Source of the DNA: Lysinibacillus fusiformis
GTDB lineage: Bacteria > Bacillota > Bacilli > Bacillales_A > Planococcaceae
DNA length: 64,000 bases
Direction: 5' to 3'
Assembly: GCF_002845985.1 (NCBI RefSeq)
Contig: NZ_PDFK01000006.1
Span: 62,001 to 126,000 of the forward strand
Within the stretch, counting starts at the first letter, position 1, and each line of letters opens with the position of its first letter. The notes beneath the pieces are model-generated. The model worked only from the letters and a program-made list of their open reading frames with translations. It ran no database searches and had not been told where the DNA came from. Positions 54,308-62,000 of the stretch are shown in pieces. Position numbers and translations under genes: made by a program.

Positions 54308-55360
54308 TTGAAAAAAAGCTTGCAAGTCGGTGGGGCCTATGTAGGAATCATCGTTGGAGCTGGATTTGCATCAGGACAGGAAATTGTCCTCTATTTTACA
54401 AGCTATGGCTTTCAAGGCGTATATGGTGCGCTGTTAGCCATGGTTGGCTTCTCTATTGTTGGCATGTGTATTGCTCAAGTGAGCTCAAGACTCCGCACAG
54501 CCTCACATAAGGATTTGATTTATCAAATTTCAGGGAATACGATTGGCTTTGTGTTGGATTTTGTATTATCTCTCTTTTTATTTGGTGTAGCCGTAATTAT
54601 GTTTGCTGGTGCGGGTGCAACATTTCAGCAAATGTTTGGACTACCTATTTGGCTAGGGAGTATTTGTATGATCTTACTTACAGTAGCTACGGTCATGATG
54701 GATGTCAAAAGCATTATTAATATCATTGCCCTTGCCACACCCTATCTACTAACAATTGTCTCTATTATCGCAATCTATGCTATAGCAACGATGGACCTTA
54801 CCTTTGTAGAGCAGGCAGTTATTGCCCAACAGGTTCAAGTAAGTGCAAACAGTTGGTGGGTGACGGCCTTACTGTATATGTCATTCAATGTAGGGGTTAG
54901 CTTTTCTTTACTAACGGTTATGTGTGGTTCTATACGCAATGCCAAAGTTGCTGGCATGGGTGGCATAATTGGTGGCATTTTGTTAGGTGCTTTAATTTTA
55001 CTTGTTAATTTTTCCCTTCTAGCAAAAATGAATATCATTGTTGGACTAGATATTCCAATGCTAGCCTTAGCGAATGAAATTCATCCTATAGTGGGCCTTT
55101 TAATGGCAATTTCCCTTTTGGGGATGATTTATAATACGGCCGTAGGAATGCTCTATTCTTTCATGGTAAGATTTTTCGAGCCTAGTAAAGCTAGCTTTAG
55201 AGTAGCGGTTATTTTTATAGGTGGTCTCGGATTTCTAGCGAGTCTTGTAGGCTTCACGACACTAGTGGCAAAGCTGTATGCAGTCATGGGCTATGTAGGT
55301 TTGGTGTTAATTATATTTATTGTTTCTGCGTGGTTAAGAGGTACGAGGAAGATTATTTAA
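54308..55360 (+). CDS. ykvI: YkvI-like membrane transporter
   Basis: 350 residues with about ten helices: GGAYVGIIVGAGFASGQEIVLYFTSYGFQGVYGALLAM at the N-terminus is the YkvI family opening, with APC/LeuT-like unwound-helix glycines. Homologues are annotated as uncharacterised transporters. Placed 42 bases after the racemase gene with no terminator between, it may bring in the amino acid or N-acyl substrate of this operon; that is inference. TTG start after GAGGAG. Confidence 0.78.
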   Translation: MKKSLQVGGAYVGIIVGAGFASGQEIVLYFTSYGFQGVYGALLAMVGFSIVGMCIAQVSSRLRTASHKDLIYQISGNTIGFVLDFVLSLFLFGVAVIMFAGAGATFQQMFGLPIWLGSICMILLTVATVMMDVKSIINIIALATPYLLTIVSIIAIYAIATMDLTFVEQAVIAQQVQVSANSWWVTALLYMSFNVGVSFSLLTVMCGSIRNAKVAGMGGIIGGILLGALILLVNFSLLAKMNIIVGLDIPMLALANEIHPIVGLLMAISLLGMIYNTAVGMLYSFMVRFFEPSKASFRVAVIFIGGLGFLASLVGFTTLVAKLYAVMGYVGLVLIIFIVSAWLRGTRKII

Positions 55361-55369
55361 TATAAAAAT

Positions 55370-55408
55370 GGTAATTGAGAGATAGCTTTTGTTCTCAATT
55401 ACCTTTTT
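55370..55408 (+). terminator. Terminator of the D-amino-acid operon
   Basis: GGTAATTGAGA pairs with TCTCAATTACC around a loop, followed by five T. Confidence 0.92.
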
Positions 55409-55517
55409 GTTTGGATAAAAAATTTGTAGAAATAGTGAATTATTTCAGTTGTAGAGTTTAGCGAACTTACTGATATTTTGTTTATTAGACACGTTTTTTA
55501 GTTAATACTCAATAAAA

Positions 55518-55599
55518 CGAGAATAATTCTCAATTGTTGGTTGACTGACAATAAAATCATGCTTATAATGGGAAACGTGAGTAATGATAATCATTTTCA
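55518..55599 (+). promoter_or_regulatory. Siderophore operon promoter with two Fur boxes
   Basis: Fur box 1 CGAGAATAATTCTCA (55518-55532) lies upstream of -35 TTGACT (55541-55546), a 17-base spacer and -10 TATAAT (55564-55569). Fur box 2 TGATAATCATTTTCA (55585-55599) matches the 7-1-7 consensus at 14 of 15 and sits in the start region. Iron repression is strongly predicted. Confidence 0.85.
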
Positions 55600-55645
55600 C
55601 TAGAAAGTGAATTACACACAAAAATGAAATCTACCGGGGATTACT

Positions 55646-56596
55646 ATGAAAATAAGATATCTTTTAACAGCAACGATTGTGCTGTCTATTGTGTCGCTAT
55701 TTATCGGAGTAATAGATATTAAGCCTAGCGACCTATTAGACTTTCAATCAGAAGAAGCTAGACTATTTTTAATTAGTCGTGTACCTAGACTTGTTGCTAT
55801 TTTGCTAGCAGGTGCAGGTATGAGTATTGCTGGTTTAATTATGCAAAGCTTAAGTAGGAATAAGTTCGTATCGCCAACAACAGCTGGTACATTAGATGCC
55901 ACGCGGTTGGGTGTATTGATTTCCATGATGTTCTTTACGAATGTCACGTATTTTCAAAAAATTTCCTTCGCTTTCATATTTGCTTTAGCCGGCACATTAC
56001 TATTTATGCAAATATTAAACCGAATTAAGTTTAAAGATGCGATTTTTATACCGCTTATTGGCTTAATGTATGGAAATATTTTGTCCTCCGTTACAACATT
56101 CTTTGCGTACAAGGCGAATATTATCCAGAACATTTCTGCATGGTTACAAGGAGATTTCTCATTAATCATGAAAGGCCGTTATGAACTGTTATACATAAGT
56201 GTGCCAGTACTTATTTTAGCTTACATTTACGCAAATCGTTTTACTGTAGCTGGGATGGGTGAGGATTTTGCAAAAAACCTTGGTCTATCCTATAAATTTG
56301 TGGTGAATTTAGGCTTAGTGTTGGTAGCCCTTATCTCCACAACAGTGGTGTTAACAGTCGGTGTCATTCCTTTCCTTGGTTTGATCATTCCAAACATAAT
56401 TTCACTGTTTAAAGGTGATAATTTGGCAAAAACCTTGCCACATACAGCATTACTTGGTATGTCATTTTTATTATTCTGCGATATTTTGGGACGTGTACTG
56501 ATTTTCCCTTATGAAATACCAATTAGTATGACTGTTGGTGTAATTGGAAGTGCCATCTTCCTATTCATGTTGTTTAGGGGGAGAGCATATGCGTAA
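55646..56596 (+). CDS. yclN: Siderophore ABC permease 1 (YclN-like)
   Basis: 316 residues with about nine or ten helices of the FecCD/BtuC family: FLISRVPRLVAILLAGAGMSIAGLIMQSLSRNKFVSPTTAGTLDATRLG is the classic FecCD opening (RxPR and GxxLxxxGxxxQ). The gene order permease-permease-ATPase-lipoprotein and the sequence style match the B. subtilis petrobactin importer YclNOPQ. Overlaps the next gene by 8 bases. Substrate by homology only: a catecholate siderophore, probably petrobactin. Confidence 0.88.
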   Translation: MKIRYLLTATIVLSIVSLFIGVIDIKPSDLLDFQSEEARLFLISRVPRLVAILLAGAGMSIAGLIMQSLSRNKFVSPTTAGTLDATRLGVLISMMFFTNVTYFQKISFAFIFALAGTLLFMQILNRIKFKDAIFIPLIGLMYGNILSSVTTFFAYKANIIQNISAWLQGDFSLIMKGRYELLYISVPVLILAYIYANRFTVAGMGEDFAKNLGLSYKFVVNLGLVLVALISTTVVLTVGVIPFLGLIIPNIISLFKGDNLAKTLPHTALLGMSFLLFCDILGRVLIFPYEIPISMTVGVIGSAIFLFMLFRGRAYA

Positions 56597-57542
56597 TCGT
56601 ACAAAGATGTTCATTTTACTAGGTCTTGCCGTAATAGCCATTTTATTGTATTTATTTTGGGCACTAAATGGTAACTATCATTATGCTTTTCCACGTCGTG
56701 TCATAAAGGTAGTAGCGATGTCGTTAACAGGTATAGCTATTGCCTATTCAACAGTAGTTTTCCAGACAATTACCCATAATCGTATTTTAACGCCAAGTGT
56801 CATGGGATTAGATGCTTTATATATGTTGATTCAAACATTCATCTACTTTTTCTTTGGCTCTACATCTATATTAGTCATTAATATTTACTATAATTTCACG
56901 CTTGCTATTGTAGTGATGATTATATTCGCTTTAATTTTTTACCGAGTATTATTTAAAGAAGGAAAGCGACCGATTTATTTTTTACTGCTTGTCGGAATGA
57001 TTGTTGGTACGTTTTTAGGAAGTATTACGACGTTCTTCCAAGTATTAATCGATCCTAATGAGTTTTTAGGTTTACAAAGTAAAATGTTTGCAAGCTTTAA
57101 TAATGTCAATTCAGATTTAGTTTGGCTAGCAGGTGTTATCATTTTAATAACGTTTGCATATGGTGCTCGCCACATGAATCAATTAGACGTGATGTCCTTG
57201 GGACGAGATACAGCGATTAATTTAGGTGTACCTTACGATAAGTTGGTACAACGTATGTTGATTTTAGCTTCGATCTTGATTGCCGTTTCGACGGCGCTCG
57301 TTGGGCCGATCACATTCTTTGGTTTAATTGTTGCAAATTTATCGTATCAGTATTTCAAAACATACAAGCATTCTATTTTGATTACTGGCTCCTGTGTCAT
57401 GAGTATTATTGCTTTAATCGGTGGACAGTGGATGGTTGAACGTGTATTTGGTTTCAGTACTACACTTAGTGTCATTATTAATTTTGTGGGTGGGGTTTAC
57501 TTCATCTACTTATTATTAAGAGAAAGTAGGTCAGCAGGATGA
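56589..57542 (+). CDS. yclO: Siderophore ABC permease 2 (YclO-like)
   Basis: 317 residues, a second FecCD-type permease: FPRRVIKVVAMSLTGIAIAYSTVVFQTITHNRILTPSVMGLDALYMLIQ and GPITFFGLIVANLSYQYFKTYKHS. ATG 56589 is used: it has GGGGGAGAG upstream and overlaps the first permease gene. The stop overlaps the ATPase start (ATGA). The two permeases would form the heterodimeric membrane channel. Confidence 0.88.
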   Translation: MRNRTKMFILLGLAVIAILLYLFWALNGNYHYAFPRRVIKVVAMSLTGIAIAYSTVVFQTITHNRILTPSVMGLDALYMLIQTFIYFFFGSTSILVINIYYNFTLAIVVMIIFALIFYRVLFKEGKRPIYFLLLVGMIVGTFLGSITTFFQVLIDPNEFLGLQSKMFASFNNVNSDLVWLAGVIILITFAYGARHMNQLDVMSLGRDTAINLGVPYDKLVQRMLILASILIAVSTALVGPITFFGLIVANLSYQYFKTYKHSILITGSCVMSIIALIGGQWMVERVFGFSTTLSVIINFVGGVYFIYLLLRESRSAG

Positions 57543-58300
57543 TTCAAGTCAAAGAAATTACGAAGTTTTTTGGGAAAAAGCCTGTCGTTCAAGATGTAAG
57601 TGTTGACATTGTTTCAGGAAAAATCACATCTTTTATTGGACCGAATGGTGCAGGGAAGTCCACGCTACTTTCAATGGTAAGCCGTTTACTGAATGCAGAT
57701 ACTGGCGAAGTACTACTCGATAAAGCAGATGTACGTCGTTGGAAATCAGATGATTTTGCCAAGCGTGTCTCGATATTAAAGCAATCAAACTTTATGAATG
57801 TCCGTCTAACCATTCGTGAGCTTGTATCCTTTGGTCGTTTCCCTTATTCAAAAGGAAACCTAAAGCCTGAAGATGAAGAAAAAGTGGACGAAGCTATTCG
57901 CTACATGAATTTAGAAGATATGCAACAAAGTTATTTAGATGAACTATCAGGCGGTCAACGTCAGCGTGCTTTTATTGCAATGGTTATTGCGCAGGATACA
58001 GAGTATATCTTACTGGACGAGCCATTGAATAATTTAGATATGAAGCATTCTGTCCAGATTATGAAGATTTTACGTAAACTTGTTGATGAGTTAGGGAAAA
58101 CAGTGGTCATCGTATTACATGATATTAATTTTGCCTCTGTTTATTCTGATAATATCGTGGCATTGAAAGATGGCCGTGTAGTTAAAAACGGTCCTACAAA
58201 TGACATTATTAACTCAGATGCATTGAAGGAAATCTATGATATGGATATCCCTGTTCAAGAACAGGATGGCTGTCGAATTTGTGTTTATTTTAATTCGTAA
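57539..58300 (+). CDS. yclP: Siderophore ABC ATPase (YclP-like)
   Basis: 253 residues with the FepC-type motifs GPNGAGKST (Walker A), LSGGQRQRAFIAMVIAQ (signature), YILLDEPLNNLD (Walker B) and VLHDIN (H-loop). It energises import through the two permeases. The 4-base overlap with the permease gene indicates tight coupling. Confidence 0.93.
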   Translation: MIQVKEITKFFGKKPVVQDVSVDIVSGKITSFIGPNGAGKSTLLSMVSRLLNADTGEVLLDKADVRRWKSDDFAKRVSILKQSNFMNVRLTIRELVSFGRFPYSKGNLKPEDEEKVDEAIRYMNLEDMQQSYLDELSGGQRQRAFIAMVIAQDTEYILLDEPLNNLDMKHSVQIMKILRKLVDELGKTVVIVLHDINFASVYSDNIVALKDGRVVKNGPTNDIINSDALKEIYDMDIPVQEQDGCRICVYFNS

Positions 58301-58366
58301 AAATAGTTATCGATGGATCAACCATCAATTGACTATCAAATAAATTATTTAAAGGAGAATTTTACA

Positions 58367-59392
58367 ATGAAAAAATGGAAATTACTTACGGTATTAATGG
58401 CAATGATGCTATTAGTATTAGCTGCTTGCGGTTCAAAAGACGAAGCAAAAGAAGAAGATAAAGGGACTTCAACTGACAAACCGGCTGAAGAACAAAATGA
58501 AGAATCATCAGTATACCCACTAACAATTCCTGGAAGCACAGTTGAAGGTCGTGATAGCACTACTACATTTGAAGAAGTAAAACTTGATAAAATGCCAGAA
58601 AAAGTTGTCGTTTTTGATAATGGTTTCCTAGATACATTAGATGCTTTAGGTGTTAATCCTACTGCTGTAGTACAAGATTCATTACCAGCTTACTTAAGCA
58701 AATATAAAGATAGCACTTATGTAAATGCAGGTACATTATTCGAGCCTGATTATGAAAAACTATCTGAAATCAACCCTGATATTATTTTCATCTCTGGTCG
58801 TGCATCAGCAGCTTATGCTGAATTATCTAAAATTGCACCTACTGTATATGTTGGTGTAGATAACAATAACTTCTTAGAGTCATTCAAAGCTAATACAGAA
58901 TTAGCAGGTAAAATCTTTGGTAAAGAAAAAGAAGCAGCAGATGCAATTGCTGCCTATGAAGCAAAAGTAGAAGAAGTTAAAGCAAAAGCAACTGCAACAG
59001 AAGAAAAAGCATTAATCGTTTTAGGTAGTGAAGGTTCATTATCTGTATTTGGTCCTGGTTCACGTTTCGGTGTGATTCATGATGTATATGGTGTAAAAGC
59101 TGTAGCTGAAGCTGGCGGATTTAAAATTGAGTCTCATGGTGATAATGCAAGCTTTGAGTTCGTACGTGAGAAAAACCCAGATATTTTATTCGTTATTGAC
59201 CGTGACGCTGTTGTAAATGAAAACGGTGAGTCAGGTACAAAAGCAGCAATTGAAAACGAAATCGTAAGTGCAACAAATGCTGTGAAAAACAGTAAAGTAT
59301 TCTACTTGGATCCGGAAGTTTGGTACCTTTCAGGTGGCGGTTTACAATCAGAAACACAAAAAGCTGAAGATGTGTTAAAGGCGTTTAACTAA
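58367..59392 (+). CDS. yclQ: Siderophore-binding lipoprotein (YclQ-like)
   Basis: 341 residues: a lipoprotein signal with lipobox LAAC, an acidic linker, then a type III binding domain with VVVFDNGFLDTLDALGVNPTAVVQDSLPAYLSKYKDSTYVNAGTLFEPDYEKLSEINPDIIFISGR, typical of YclQ/CeuE-type ferric-catecholate receptors. Anchored outside the membrane, it hands the siderophore to the permeases. ATG 58367 follows AAAGGAG; the open frame upstream is not part of the signal peptide. Confidence 0.9.
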   Translation: MKKWKLLTVLMAMMLLVLAACGSKDEAKEEDKGTSTDKPAEEQNEESSVYPLTIPGSTVEGRDSTTTFEEVKLDKMPEKVVVFDNGFLDTLDALGVNPTAVVQDSLPAYLSKYKDSTYVNAGTLFEPDYEKLSEINPDIIFISGRASAAYAELSKIAPTVYVGVDNNNFLESFKANTELAGKIFGKEKEAADAIAAYEAKVEEVKAKATATEEKALIVLGSEGSLSVFGPGSRFGVIHDVYGVKAVAEAGGFKIESHGDNASFEFVREKNPDILFVIDRDAVVNENGESGTKAAIENEIVSATNAVKNSKVFYLDPEVWYLSGGGLQSETQKAEDVLKAFN

Positions 59393-59393
59393 T

Positions 59394-59708
59394 ATGTTTG
59401 TACAAATTAAACGTATCGTTGTGACGGAAGGTAATTCGGATAAGGTTGTGGAACGCTTTGGTGCTAAGCCAAACAGTCCATCATTACTTGAACAACAACC
59501 TGGTTATATTGATAAACAGGTTCTTGTAAAGAAAGTTCGCCGCGGTGATGAGGAAGTGCTAGTGATGGTTCGCTGGGAATCAGAAGAAGCATGGAAAAAT
59601 TGGGAGAAGAGCCCTGAGCATATTGCCGGCCACAAGGCAAGCGCAGGAAAGCCAAAGCCTGATCATATCATTGAAAGTGGACAAGAAGTTTATTATGTAA
59701 AAGGTTAA
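59394..59708 (+). CDS. Haem-degrading monooxygenase-like protein (HmoA/IsdG family)
   Basis: 104 residues of the antibiotic-biosynthesis-monooxygenase fold used by IsdG/HmoA enzymes: MFVQIKRIVVTEGNSDKVVERFG, LLEQQPGYIDKQVLVKKVRRGDEEVLVMVRWESEEAWKNWEKSPEHIAGHK, with the conserved Trp pair and the His of the haem site region (HIAGHK). The start is one base after the lipoprotein stop. It may release iron from haem or, given its place, act on the imported siderophore; both are inference. Fur control is expected through the shared promoter. Confidence 0.82.
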   Translation: MFVQIKRIVVTEGNSDKVVERFGAKPNSPSLLEQQPGYIDKQVLVKKVRRGDEEVLVMVRWESEEAWKNWEKSPEHIAGHKASAGKPKPDHIIESGQEVYYVKG

Positions 59709-59715
59709 TAGCCTT

Positions 59716-59747
59716 AAGGTGTCTCAAGAGATTGAGGCACCTTTTTT
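59716..59747 (+). terminator. Terminator of the siderophore operon
   Basis: GGTGTCTCAA pairs with TTGAGGCACC (one wobble), followed by six T. Confidence 0.92.
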
Positions 59748-59756
59748 AATACATAT

Positions 59757-59790
59757 AAAAGCAGGTCACGTTGATGATGGTGACCTGCTT
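59757..59790 (-). terminator. Terminator of the minus-strand secreted-protein gene
   Basis: AAGCAGGTCAC pairs with GTGACCTGCTT; on the minus strand it is followed by TTATAT. Confidence 0.85.
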
Positions 59791-59799
59791 AACTATATT

Positions 59800-60339
59800 T
59801 TAATGTTTGATTGATGTTTTTCGCCACCCACTAAATGTTGAATCCATATTAAAGGATATCGTGCTTTCATTGATGGACAATCCTGAAATGCTTGTATTTC
59901 CTTGCTCATCAAAATGATCTTGAGTCGTCGTCTCCATTTCTAGCCCTCTAGCATTGATGATGGTGTATTGTGGTGTCATATAGACAGAAGGTGAATCTAG
60001 GTTTAATCCAAAGGTAAAAGGATTGACAGATGCCATACTGGATAAACTTTCGGTCGAAACTCTTATAATGCCATGCTGCTCCATATAAAGATCCCTTTTT
60101 TGTTGGAATGTATCCTCAAATCCAGGAATATCACTAATAAGATTTGATACGGTTGAAATACCTTGATATGCTGCTAAAGTTTCTTGATAAGCTTTTAACT
60201 CGGATTGAATAATGACTTGCTCCATTCGATGTTGATCAATTGTAGGCTGTTTAATTGTAATTTCTTCAGCTGAGACAGAGATATTACATGAAAAAGTAGC
60301 CGTAAGTATGAAAATAGTTTCATTTAATGCATTTTTCAA
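59800..60339 (-). CDS. Secreted protein of unknown function
   Basis: About 179 residues: a signal-peptide-like start (ALNETIFILTATFSCNISVSAEE), then a helical segment (about 30-75) rich in Gln and Ile and a C-terminal beta-type region with Ser/Thr/Asn repeats (GLEMETTTQDHFDEQGNTSISGLSINESTISFNMDS). Not recognised. A TTG start at 60339 is preferred because GGGAG lies 10 bases upstream; an ATG at 60378 would spoil the signal peptide. Single gene next to the comQXP region. Confidence 0.6.
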   Translation of the reverse strand: MKNALNETIFILTATFSCNISVSAEEITIKQPTIDQHRMEQVIIQSELKAYQETLAAYQGISTVSNLISDIPGFEDTFQQKRDLYMEQHGIIRVSTESLSSMASVNPFTFGLNLDSPSVYMTPQYTIINARGLEMETTTQDHFDEQGNTSISGLSINESTISFNMDSTFSGWRKTSIKH

Positions 60340-60686
60340 TATTAAATCACTCCCAGTACAAAAGAATTTATTGTTCACTAATGTTTAATTTATTGCTATA
60401 AAATCTTTTGTTCTAATAATACAGATATTGTAGTAATATCAAATTCCGTTAATTGGTATATTAGGTAATTAGGACAGAAATAAACATACAGAAAATAATA
60501 TTTATTTCAAACCGTAAGTCCTGATCCCCTTATTTGTAAATTAAATATGTATAAGACAGTACAGATAGTCATTTACCAGTACTTTCATTTGTTTTACATA
60601 GCAGTAGTATATTGAGCAGGATAAAAATCTTGCTATAGTTAAAATTACTAATCCTCGAGTTACTATAAGCGTAACATCTGTTAGAA

Positions 60687-60810
60687 CGCCATTTCAAGGG
60701 TAAGTTTACGCCACTTTAGTGGCGGTGCTTAGTTCTCTACCGCCATTTTTTTAGTAATTATTAGCAAAAATCTGGCGTGGTTTGCATGAATAACGCCATT
60801 TTTTGGCGGT
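60687..60810 (+). promoter_or_regulatory. Cluster of CGCCA/TGGCG hairpins in the comQ leader region
   Basis: In the 587-base gap before comQ. CGCCACT-TT-AGTGGCG (60709-60724) overlaps a second hairpin, TGGCGGT (60720-60726) with ACCGCCA (60739-60745) followed by seven T, so the two are mutually exclusive. A third, CGCCA-TTTTT-TGGCG, lies at about 60794-60808. Extra CGCCA and TGGCG copies sit at 60687 and 60772. The rest of the gap is AT-rich with nothing I can name. Confidence 0.5.
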
Positions 60811-60926
60811 CTCTATCTCTAAAAAAGAATTAATGCTTTTATATGGCTTACCTAATTATGTTACTAGTATTAATTCCCACTAATCTATATAATATCTAGT
60901 AATATGCTAGAGAGGAGAGAGGACTA

Positions 60927-61829
60927 TTGAACGGTTTAGATGAACGTATTAATGAATCATTAGACATTCTTATAGAAAATGAGACATTACTGGGACATGA
61001 GCTACAATTACTGTTAAAAAGCTTTAAAGAAGAAAAAACAACCAGAGGTTTTTCCTTTGGTAAGTTATGTTTTTGGCATTATGAAGCATTTTCTGACGGA
61101 GTAAATGAAGATATCTATAAAGTAGCTGCAGCAATTGAACTTTTAATACTTTCCTTTGATATTATTGATGATATACAGGATAAGGATTCAGATTATATTT
61201 GGAGTAAAACACCTGAGTTATCATTAAACGTTGCCTTAGCAATGCTGATCATGGCATCTAAAGCAATCGATGACACTTCCTTTGAGCATAAACAAGTTGC
61301 TATAAGGCTACTTGAGAAATACGCGTTACAAAGTATAAATGGTCAACAACTAGATTTACTAAATAATTGCCGCGATGAAGAATCCTATGTACAAATGATA
61401 ACTCAGAAATCGGGCTCTTTAACAGCAATGGGTTGTTTGATCGGCGAAGTACTTGCAAAAGGGGAAGTTTCTAAAGAAGTAGAGGAGTATGGGAAATACA
61501 TAGGTATTATCCAGCAAATTAAAAATGATATACAAGGCTTGAAAGTGTGGGGCCCTAAAAATGACCTGCTAAACAAAAAATATTCTTTGCCTATTATATA
61601 CCTTTTAACCAAGAAAAATGATATTTCAAATTCTGTTGCCAGCTATTATAATGATGATATAGTTACAGTTTTAGATCAAAATGCAACAGAAAATGAGTTG
61701 ACAAATAGTGGGGCAATACGCTATGCCATCACAATAAAAAATGTTTACAAGTTTAAAGCCTTGAATTACCTTGAAAATGTAGAGATAAACGAATTAGGTA
61801 AAATATATCTGCAAGAATTAATGAAATGA
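60927..61829 (+). CDS. comQ: ComQ, isoprenyl transferase for ComX pheromone
   Basis: 300 residues of the polyprenyl synthase fold. The first aspartate motif DDIQD (81-85, within SFDIIDDIQDKDSD) is intact, and KNDIQGLKVWGPKNDLLNKKYSLPIIYLLTK is the C-terminal region typical of ComQ. ComQ cleaves the ComX precursor and attaches a farnesyl or geranyl group to its tryptophan. TTG start after GAGGAGAGAGG. The pairing with a ComX-like peptide gene 12 bases downstream and a ComP-like kinase secures the call. Confidence 0.92.
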   Translation: MNGLDERINESLDILIENETLLGHELQLLLKSFKEEKTTRGFSFGKLCFWHYEAFSDGVNEDIYKVAAAIELLILSFDIIDDIQDKDSDYIWSKTPELSLNVALAMLIMASKAIDDTSFEHKQVAIRLLEKYALQSINGQQLDLLNNCRDEESYVQMITQKSGSLTAMGCLIGEVLAKGEVSKEVEEYGKYIGIIQQIKNDIQGLKVWGPKNDLLNKKYSLPIIYLLTKKNDISNSVASYYNDDIVTVLDQNATENELTNSGAIRYAITIKNVYKFKALNYLENVEINELGKIYLQELMK

Positions 61830-61841
61830 GGAGAGATTAGT

Positions 61842-62000
61842 ATGATTAATGTAATCCAGTATTTAGAACAAAATCCTAGCCTAGTTGGACTATTAAAAGA
61901 ACAAAAAGCCTCATTAATTGGAGTTTCACCTGTTGAACAAAAAGCAATTCTAGAAGCATTTAGCGGAGAGATGATTGCAGAAAGTGATGTTTGGAACTAA
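61842..62000 (+). CDS. comX: ComX pheromone precursor
   Basis: 52 residues, too short for routine gene finding. It starts MINVIQYLEQNPSLVGLLKE, includes ASLIGVSPVEQKAILEAF (compare the CLIGFD segment of B. subtilis ComX), and ends MIAESDVWN. Its only tryptophan is the second-last residue (Trp51), the expected prenylation site. The mature pheromone is probably the last 5-10 residues. GAGGAGAG lies upstream of the ATG. It sits between comQ and comP, overlapping the probable comP start. Confidence 0.9.
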   Translation: MINVIQYLEQNPSLVGLLKEQKASLIGVSPVEQKAILEAFSGEMIAESDVWN

